This document shows positions 25,932 to 34,100 of a DNA stretch of 64,000 nucleotides, piece after piece. A program made the translations under genes and the position numbers. The stretch spans positions 806,001 through 870,000 of the forward strand of contig JACJYI010000002.1 of the NCBI GenBank assembly GCA_020636225.1. The letters are read 5' to 3'. The notes under the pieces were generated by a model. The model was not told where the DNA came from. It saw only the letters and a program-made list of their open reading frames with translations, and did no database searches. The first letter of the stretch is position 1, and each line of letters begins with the position of its first letter. This DNA is from Lewinellaceae bacterium. GTDB taxonomy: Bacteria > Bacteroidota > Bacteroidia > Chitinophagales > Saprospiraceae.

Positions 25932-28900
25932 ATGCAAGGTAAAGGAATCGTCAAGTTTTTTCTGGTTCTCTTCACAGTGATCGTAGCCATACAGTTCCTC
26001 TATATGGTGCCTACGATGCGCGTAGAATCAGACGCCGATGCGTACGCTCAACGGATAGCTGATGCCAGTCCAGGTACGGATACAGAAACGGTCCTCAAGG
26101 AGGCCCGTACGGCCTATTTGGACTCCATGTCGGGAGAGACCATTGTCTCCGTCCCGCTGATCAGTGACTTCACCTACGAGGATCTCAAGAGCCGACAGCT
26201 CGCGCTGGGTCTTGACCTCAAAGGTGGCATGAGTGTCATCTTGCAGGTCGACCTGAAGGATTTCATCAAGTCACTCGCCAACAACAGCGAGGACGTTGAA
26301 TTCAATCAGGCTCTGGATAATGCCTCCAAGCGGTTTGCCGTTGCCCAGACAGACTATGTGACCCTGTTCGGAGAAGAATTCCAGAAAGTAGCCAATGGCA
26401 AGAAGCTGTCGAACATCTTCATCCTGAATGAATCCTTTCGTGATCAGATCAACTTTGAAACACCGGATGGCGAAGTCATTCGTCTGATCCGGGACAAAGC
26501 CAACGAAACGGTCAAGCTGACCTACAAGCGATTGAAGGATCGGATTGACAAGACCGGTGTCGTGCAACCCAACGTCTCCCTGGATGAAAACCGGGACCTG
26601 ATCATTGTCGAACTGCCTGGCTTTGACAACCCGGAGCGGGCCCGGAACCTGCTTCAGGCAACGGCAAAGCTGGAATTCTACGATGTCTACCGCGTCACCG
26701 ACAATGGCATCATGCAGGCCCTGATCGAAGCTGATAAGCGCCTGCAGCGCGCCATGCCCGCTGATTCAACGGAGCTGGAAGCCATGGAAGTTGCCATGGA
26801 TACCACCTACAATTATGTATATGATTCCACTGGCCAGGTCATCGACTCGACCATGAACCTGGTCGAAGCTGGCACGCAGGGTGTTGAAGGTGGTGGACCG
26901 TTGATGTCCAACATGACACTGAACCTGTCGACCGGCGAGGGACTGAGCTTTTCACCAGCCATCATGGGTACGGCCAGCCGGAATAAAATGAAGCTGATCG
27001 ACAGTTACCTGGCTCGTCAGGATGTCAGTGCACTGTTTCCCAGGGATCTGGAATTCCGTTGGGCATACAAACCATCCCGCGACTACACCACCGGTGAGGA
27101 AACGGATCAGTACAACCTCTATGCCATCCGTAAAAAGAGGGGCTCATCGGAAGCTCCGTTGGAAGGTGACCGCATCACTGATGCGTCGGCCAACCCGGAT
27201 CCTAACTCAGGTGAAGTAGTGGTCAGTCTGGCCATGGACACCCGTGGTGCCCGTATCTGGGCAGACATGACGACCAAAGCTGCCCAGGACAACAATCGGG
27301 AGATCGCCATCCTGTTGGATAACGAGGTGGTATCCGCGCCCAGTGTACGCCAACCCATCACGGGTGGCGACAGCCAGATCTCCGGAGATTTTACAATGGC
27401 GGAAGCAACCGACCTGGCCAACATCCTGCAGGTGGGTAAATTGCCTGCCCGTACCCAGATCATCCAGGAATCACTGGTCGGTCCGTCACTGGGTCATGAG
27501 AATATCCAGCGAAGCCTGACTTCCGTCGGCCTGGCCTTTGCCTTGCTGCTGGCCTTCATGGTCCTGTACTATGTCGGTGGTGGGATTGTTTCCATCATTG
27601 CCCTGTTCACCAACCTTTTCTTCATCATCGGTGCCCTGGCCTCCTATGGAACCGTACTGACCTTGCCGGGTATTGCCGGTATCGTCCTGACCATGGGTAT
27701 GGCAGTGGACGCCAACGTGATCATCTACGAGCGGATCCGGGAAGAGCTCCGGCATGGCAAGACCCTGGGGATGGCCGTCAAGGACGGATTCCAGCAATCC
27801 TACAGTGCCATTATCGATGCCAACGTCACCACCCTGCTCACTGCCCTGGTCCTCTCCTATTTCGGTCTCGGGCCGATCAAGGGCTTTGCCATCGTCCTGA
27901 TCATCGGTATCCTGTTCACCCTGTTCACGGCGGTGCTCCTGTCACGCCTGATGGTTGAATACTGGATCGGCAAGGATCGCCCCATGTCCTTTGCGTCCAA
28001 CTGGTCGAAGAACATCCTGGCGAACGTAGATATCAACTGGATCTCCCTGAGGAAGTATGGCTACATGTTCTCTGCAGCATTGATCCTGGCCGGTGCGATC
28101 TCCTTCTTTACTCGTGGATTCGAGTTGGGTGTCGACCTGAAGGGTGGGTATTCCTACAATATCCAGTTTGCTGAAGGAACGAATGTCGATAGCGACATCC
28201 TCAGAAAGGAGCTGGGCGACCAGTTCGGAGGCACCCCTGTCGTCAAGGCAGTGGACACGCGCAATACATTCAATGTGACCACCAGTTATCTGGTCGATGA
28301 TAATTCAGAAGATGCTCCTGTCAAGGTGATGGACAAGCTGTTCGCCGGCGTCAACGCCATCAGTGGCGGCAATCTGGACGAGACCGCTTTCAAGGCGACC
28401 TCCGGGGATGGCACACATATCATCTCTTCCAGCAAGGTCGGCCCGACCATCGCTGAGGACATCAAGGACAGTTCGCTCTATTCCACCATGTTCGCCCTGT
28501 TGCTGATCTTCCTCTACCTCTTTATCCGGTTCAACAAATGGCAATTCAGCCTTGGCGCGGTGATCGCTCTCTTGCACGACGTGCTGGCAACACTGTCCAT
28601 CTTTACTCTCTTCCATGGCATTTTGCCGTTCTCAATGGAAGTTGACCAGGCCTTTGTAGCCGCCATCCTGACGGTGATCGGTTATTCGGTCAATGACACG
28701 GTGATCGTGTTTGACCGGATCCGTGAATTCCTGGGAGCCTATACCGGAAAAACCAAGGAGGACGTGTTCAACCTGGCCATTAACAATACCCTGAGCCGGA
28801 CGATCATCACCTCAGGGACGACCTTGCTGGTGGTTTTGGCTTTGTTCCTCTTTGGCGGAGCATCCATCAAAGGATTTGCCTTTGCCCTCCTCTTCGGTGT

Positions 28901-29030
28901 CCTCTTCGGGACCTATTCATCGGTCTTCATCGCTTCCGCTCTCGTTGTCGACCTGACGAAGGAACGCGAATTCAAAGGAAAGGAAACCAAGAAAAAAGGA
29001 TTCAGCCGCGCCGCATCAACTGCAAAATAG
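25932..29030 (+). CDS. secDF: Protein translocase SecDF fusion
   Basis: 1032 residues uniting SecD and SecF, as is common in Bacteroidota. SecD begins with a membrane helix (about 7-25), a periplasmic P1 domain with LALGLDLKGGMSVILQVDLK, and the second conserved block LDNEVVSAPSVRQPITGGDS. Five helices follow around 520-680 with the motif MGMAVDANVIIYERIREEL. SecF starts near 700, with its own GVDLKGGYSYNIQF and the matching VIGYSVNDTVIVFDRIREFL. It uses proton-motive force to pull secreted proteins across the inner membrane, and here would also feed T9SS cargo. A strong terminator follows at 29097. Confidence 0.96.
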   Translation: MQGKGIVKFFLVLFTVIVAIQFLYMVPTMRVESDADAYAQRIADASPGTDTETVLKEARTAYLDSMSGETIVSVPLISDFTYEDLKSRQLALGLDLKGGMSVILQVDLKDFIKSLANNSEDVEFNQALDNASKRFAVAQTDYVTLFGEEFQKVANGKKLSNIFILNESFRDQINFETPDGEVIRLIRDKANETVKLTYKRLKDRIDKTGVVQPNVSLDENRDLIIVELPGFDNPERARNLLQATAKLEFYDVYRVTDNGIMQALIEADKRLQRAMPADSTELEAMEVAMDTTYNYVYDSTGQVIDSTMNLVEAGTQGVEGGGPLMSNMTLNLSTGEGLSFSPAIMGTASRNKMKLIDSYLARQDVSALFPRDLEFRWAYKPSRDYTTGEETDQYNLYAIRKKRGSSEAPLEGDRITDASANPDPNSGEVVVSLAMDTRGARIWADMTTKAAQDNNREIAILLDNEVVSAPSVRQPITGGDSQISGDFTMAEATDLANILQVGKLPARTQIIQESLVGPSLGHENIQRSLTSVGLAFALLLAFMVLYYVGGGIVSIIALFTNLFFIIGALASYGTVLTLPGIAGIVLTMGMAVDANVIIYERIREELRHGKTLGMAVKDGFQQSYSAIIDANVTTLLTALVLSYFGLGPIKGFAIVLIIGILFTLFTAVLLSRLMVEYWIGKDRPMSFASNWSKNILANVDINWISLRKYGYMFSAALILAGAISFFTRGFELGVDLKGGYSYNIQFAEGTNVDSDILRKELGDQFGGTPVVKAVDTRNTFNVTTSYLVDDNSEDAPVKVMDKLFAGVNAISGGNLDETAFKATSGDGTHIISSSKVGPTIAEDIKDSSLYSTMFALLLIFLYLFIRFNKWQFSLGAVIALLHDVLATLSIFTLFHGILPFSMEVDQAFVAAILTVIGYSVNDTVIVFDRIREFLGAYTGKTKEDVFNLAINNTLSRTIITSGTTLLVVLALFLFGGASIKGFAFALLFGVLFGTYSSVFIASALVVDLTKEREFKGKETKKKGFSRAASTAK

Positions 29031-29096
29031 GACCTATACAGATCGTGGCATGGCTTTTGCCAGCTTGTGATCGGTTTTGGTTAAAGATTTGATTGG

Positions 29097-29130
29097 AAGG
29101 AGCCGATGGAAACATCGGCTCCTTTTTTTT
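29097..29130 (+). terminator. Rho-independent terminator after secDF
   Basis: A perfect 12-bp stem (AAGGAGCCGATG / CATCGGCTCCTT) with a GAAA tetraloop, followed by a run of T through 29130. It separates secDF from the PorE-like gene downstream. Confidence 0.92.
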
Positions 29131-29200
29131 CGTTACGCTGGGGATGTTGACCACCGAGTCGATATCGATCACTGACCAGAAATCGATTATCTTTCGCGTC

Positions 29201-31189
29201 ATGGTTCGATTCAAAACCCTTGCCTTCCTGACCATCCTCGGACTTGGCTTACTGCTTGGACAGTCCTGTACATATACCATCAAGGTACGTGATGGCGACA
29301 CAGCCTTCGATCGCAAGCAGTACGCCAAAGCCATTCCGTATTTCACCAAGGACTACCAGCGTGAAAAATCGAGGGTAAAGAAAGGACGGATTGCCCTGAA
29401 GCTGGCCGAATCCTATCAGCGGATCAATGAGCCGGAGCGGGCCCTTTCCTGGTACAAGATCGGTTGGGACAACCAGGCCGGCATCCAGGCCCTGGAAGGA
29501 TATGCCTACACCCTGAAAATGCTGGAGCGCTATCCGGATGCCACGGACGCATTCGTTCAGCTGGGGGAAGAGATCGGAAGCACCTATGAATATCGCAACG
29601 AGATCGAATCCTGCCGTCTTGCCGAAACATGGTTGAAGGATTCAACCAAAAGCCCGTATGTCCTGTCTCCAGCCTCTATGAACAGCCGGTATGGCGATTA
29701 CGCCCCGTCCCTGGCTCCACGAGGGGGCATTCTCTACTCATCCGAACGGCCCTCTCCCCAATCCGCCGATCTGTACGCCTGGACCGGCAAACCCTATGCC
29801 GACATCCTGGTGACCGAAGATGCCGGTCAGGCCTTACCGGAATCATTGATCGACAAGATCAATACCAAGGCTCATGAGGCCAATCTGATCTTCAGCGGTG
29901 ATGGCCGGTCGCTCTTCTTTACCCGATGCGGTGGACTTCCGGAAACGGAAGATCAATATTGTCGTATCCTGCAGAGCAGGTTTGATGGTGCGGAATGGTC
30001 AGATCCGCAAGTCCTGCCCTTCTGTACCGGGACCATCAATTTCGGGCATGCTGTCCCGAATATTGACGGCTCCCGAATCCTGTTCGCCAGCGATGATCCT
30101 CTCGGCTTTGGCGGTTTCGATCTGTATGAATCTCAACGGACGGCGGATGGCTGGAGTGAACCTGCCATCCTCCCTCCCAATGTCAATACGGATCGGGACG
30201 ATCTGTTTCCCAACCTGGATGGCGATACGCTTTACTTTGCCTCCGAGGGACACCTGGGCATGGGGGGACTGGATATTTACCGATCGGTTCGACAGGGGCC
30301 GCGAGCCTGGACGACGCCGGTCAACATGAAGGTCCCCATCAATTCCGGGGCAGATGACTTTGGATTGATCTGGATGCCTGTATCGGGAGGGAATGCCTTG
30401 CGACAGGGATATCTGTCCAGCAGCCGACCTGGTGGGCTGGGTGGGGATGACATCTACAAGGTCAGTGAACGGATCGTTCCGCTGCCGCCGCCGCCAATGG
30501 CACAGGAGCCCTCCTACACCTGGAAGCTCCGGGTACATATTCTGACCAGGATCCGTCAGGATCCGACTGATCCGAACAGTCCGGTACTGGGAAGGCGATA
30601 CCTGGAAGGCGCAAAAGTCAAGGTCACCGGTGGCCTCGATACTGCCTACCTCAGCCCACGGGATGAATCTGCCCTTCTGGACATTCTACCCGGAAAAAAT
30701 TATCTGATCCAGGCATCCTCTCCGGACTATCTGTCCACCGCCGTCAATTTTTCGGCCCGCGACCTGGTCCCTGATCCCGGCCAACCCGAACAGGTCTTCG
30801 AGATCGAAGTGATCCTTGACAAGCGATATATCGACCAGGAGATCGTCCTGGAGAACATCTACTACGACTTCGATCGGTGGGAAATTCGGGAAGATGCCCA
30901 ACCGGCCCTGACAAGACTGGCTCGGTTGTTAACCGCCAATCCTGAGCTTTCCATTGAATTGGGATCACATACAGACTGCCGGGGGAATACCCTGTACAAC
31001 CAGGACCTTTCCCAGAAACGAGCCCAGTCTGCTGTGGAATTTCTCATCCAGAACGGCATTGATGCCCGTCGATTGCGCGCCAGGGGATATGGAGAAAGCC
31101 GGCCGGCTGCTGACTGTACCTGCGCCCGGTGTACCGAACAGGAACACCAGCAGAACAGGAGGACCACCTTCCGAATCCTGCAGGAATAG
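29201..31189 (+). CDS. PorE-like TPR / beta-propeller / OmpA lipoprotein
   Basis: 662 residues from ATG 29201; a longer frame begins inside the terminator and was rejected. The N-terminus is hydrophobic and ends in GQSC, a probable lipoprotein cysteine near residue 23. TPR-like helices span about 35-135, then a WD40/PD40 propeller (about 150-420, with SGDGRSLFFTRCGG and NVNTDRDDLFPNLDGDTLYF), a beta-sandwich region (about 445-555), and an OmpA C-terminal domain (LSIELGSHTDCRGNTLYNQD, then LSQKRAQSAVEFL). This order matches PorE of the type IX secretion system, which links it to peptidoglycan. Several PorE-like paralogues exist per genome, so a direct T9SS role is likely but unproven. It is convergent with the T9SS cargo gene 10 bp away. 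Confidence 0.88.
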   Translation: MVRFKTLAFLTILGLGLLLGQSCTYTIKVRDGDTAFDRKQYAKAIPYFTKDYQREKSRVKKGRIALKLAESYQRINEPERALSWYKIGWDNQAGIQALEGYAYTLKMLERYPDATDAFVQLGEEIGSTYEYRNEIESCRLAETWLKDSTKSPYVLSPASMNSRYGDYAPSLAPRGGILYSSERPSPQSADLYAWTGKPYADILVTEDAGQALPESLIDKINTKAHEANLIFSGDGRSLFFTRCGGLPETEDQYCRILQSRFDGAEWSDPQVLPFCTGTINFGHAVPNIDGSRILFASDDPLGFGGFDLYESQRTADGWSEPAILPPNVNTDRDDLFPNLDGDTLYFASEGHLGMGGLDIYRSVRQGPRAWTTPVNMKVPINSGADDFGLIWMPVSGGNALRQGYLSSSRPGGLGGDDIYKVSERIVPLPPPPMAQEPSYTWKLRVHILTRIRQDPTDPNSPVLGRRYLEGAKVKVTGGLDTAYLSPRDESALLDILPGKNYLIQASSPDYLSTAVNFSARDLVPDPGQPEQVFEIEVILDKRYIDQEIVLENIYYDFDRWEIREDAQPALTRLARLLTANPELSIELGSHTDCRGNTLYNQDLSQKRAQSAVEFLIQNGIDARRLRARGYGESRPAADCTCARCTEQEHQQNRRTTFRILQE

Positions 31190-31199
31190 ATCCCGGGTA

Positions 31200-34100
31200 T
31201 CAATGGATCACGACGGGTCGGAAAAACGAACGGCTCATCCCATCCTGGCCGATCAACATGTACAAACCCGGCGAAAGCCCCTCTACAGAAATGGTCACGG
31301 GGAAGCGGTCCGATGTTTTTTCAAGGACCACCTCTCCCGCCATGGTCCGCAAACTCCACCGGATAGGACGCCCCTGGTTTTCCAGCTGCTTCGAGACGAC
31401 TTGAAAGAATCCTGTCGCCGGATTGGGAATGATCACGAAGGACAGGTCCGCCCCATCGACCTCTTCACTGGCTGTGGTGAGATAGACTTCGACACAGCCG
31501 GTGTCCACACAATTATGGATATCCGTGACCTGGACGCAGTAGGTGTTCGGCAGCAACATGAACGCCGTATCCGTTTGCTGTCCGGAGGCATTGACATCCC
31601 ATTGAATGGCGAATGGAGGAGTCCCTCCCCCGGGCACAACGACAGCCATGCCATTGGCCATGCCCGGCGAAGCGGGCACGCTGTACAACTGCTCGATCTC
31701 GACAGCCGGATAGCCAACTGGAATATTGGATTCGATCAATGAGCAGCCCTGGGCATCCGTGATGGTCAGACTATAGGCCCCTGTCGCAACATTCACCAAC
31801 TCCTCCTGAGTTGAGCCATTGCTCCATTTGAATGCATAAGGAGGGGTTCCTCCACCTGTATTGGTATAGATACTGGAGAACGGGTCACATTCGTCAATGA
31901 CAGTTGTGACCATCACCAACGTACTGCCACCGGGAACCTGGATACATGTATCCTGTCGACAATGGAACTCATCCTCAACGGTCACGCAATATGTCCCGGG
32001 AGCCAGGTTGACCCGGTTCTTCAGTGTGGAATTGTCCGACCACAGATATCCGTATTCCGGTACTCCTCCGCTGATCTTCAATTCGATCTCACCGGTGAGG
32101 GCTTCCGAACAATCATCAGGCGTCACCGAAACAGACTGTACTGTCAGCAGGGATGGAGGACCAAAAATCTCAACTTCCTGGGCCAGTGATCTGGAACAGC
32201 CATTGTCATCGACCACCAGTACGGTATATCTGCCCGGCGACAGATTCTTCGGACTCTGTACCGAGGAATAGGCCACCGAATCCCGAAACCAAAACGTCTT
32301 GTAAGGTGACGTCCCACCATTGATCAGGAGGGAAATCGATCCATCTTTCGCACCAAAACAGGTTTCATTGTGGATCTCACTGAACGGAATAGCCAGGTCC
32401 AAAGGTCCAGGTTCCATGATCGTCATCGGACCGTACACCAGAACGCATCCCCGGTTGTCTGTGATCGTGACGGTATAATTCCCGGCTCCCAGACCCTGCA
32501 CTTGATCCAGCGGTACACTCAGGTCCTTTTCCTGTCCACTGCTCCAATTGAACTGAAAGGGTGACTCCCCTCCTTCCACCTGGACGGTCAGCGATCCATT
32601 CCCCTTTCCGTAACAGACCACATCCTCCCGCTCTACCAGATCGGCCTTGAAGTTCTGCCCGGTGTTGCTCACGGCAATACCGGTCAGGACAGCCTGGCAA
32701 TTGTTTGCATCGCTGACCGATACAGAATAGAAGCCCGGAGGGACATTCTGTGGATCTTCGATCGTCAACCCATTTTGCCACAGGTAGCTGAACGGGCCCT
32801 GGCCACTGATCGCAATATCAATTGAACCAAGAGAGTTCAATCCACAAGCCGAATACTGTATCCCCACCAGATTGATATGCAAAGGACTGGTTTCCTGCAA
32901 TACCAGACCCGACAAGGATTGGGTACACCCAAGCAGATCTGTGACTGTAACACTGTAATTGCCAGAGGGAACATTCATCAGGACTGATCCCACATCGCCA
33001 GTAGACCAGTCGTAATCATAATTCCCACTGCCTCCGCTAACCTCCAGGCTCAGCTGGCCATCGGCCAGGAAATCGCAAGTCGGATCGAGCAAATGGGCCA
33101 CCTCTACCTGCAAAGGATCGAGCAAATCCAGAAAAAGATCGGGCAAGGCTGCCGTACAACCATTCATATCACTGACCGTCACGGCATACGTGCCTGTACC
33201 CAAGGATGAGCTGACACCCATGCCGATACCAAAAGACCATTGATAGGCATATGGTGCCTGCCCCCCGGTCACCAAAGTGGAAAGCAGACCGTCCTTAGCC
33301 CCGGCGCAGGTTTCGGGTTTGACCACACCCCACGACAGCATAAGCGCAGGTGGTTGCTGAATGACCAGCCCCCCCAGAACAAAAGTGCATCCGGCCTGGT
33401 CCGTAATGGTGCATCCATAGGTTCCCGGCATCAACATCGTTCGATCCTTACTCTGCACCTGATCGGACCAGACAACCTGATAGGGCCCCTGCCCACCGGT
33501 GATCAACAATTGAATGCTTCCATCCGCCTCACCATGACAGCTGACATCCTGGATCTGGTAATTACTCAATAGTGGCTGGGGTTGTGCGATCTGGAACGGA
33601 TCGGATTTCTGTGTACAGCCGGCTTGATCCGTCACCGTCACTTGATAACTTCCGACCGGCAGGCTTCCCGGGTCTTCCTGATCACTGCCCGAACTCCACA
33701 GGTAGGTATAGCCTCCCGCCCCCCCGGTCACCGCCAGGTCGATCATTCCGGATGCCATCCCATGGCAGGCGATATCCTGAACCAAGCCCCCAATGACGAT
33801 CGGAACGGCCGGCTGGATGGTCAATTGCTGCAGGGTGATACTGCAACCTCCTCCAGAGATGGTGACCTGATAGTCTCCAGGAGTGAGATCCGCCACATCT
33901 TCAGTAGTCGGACCATGGCTCCATGCAATCGAGTTCACCGGGCCGGAAAGTTCCATATCAATGGCTCCGTCATCGAATCCAACGCATGATTCCGGAGAAA
34001 TGGTCAATTGGTCTATGGTCGGGCCGGGTCCGTTGACTATGAAGGAAACCGGGCCCGAGCTGCAACCAGTCAAGGAATTGGTCACGACCAGGGTATAGTT

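Noticed and set aside
29093..29200. A 5' extension of the PorE-like gene
   Set aside because: It would begin inside the secDF terminator and add residues before the obvious lipoprotein signal.
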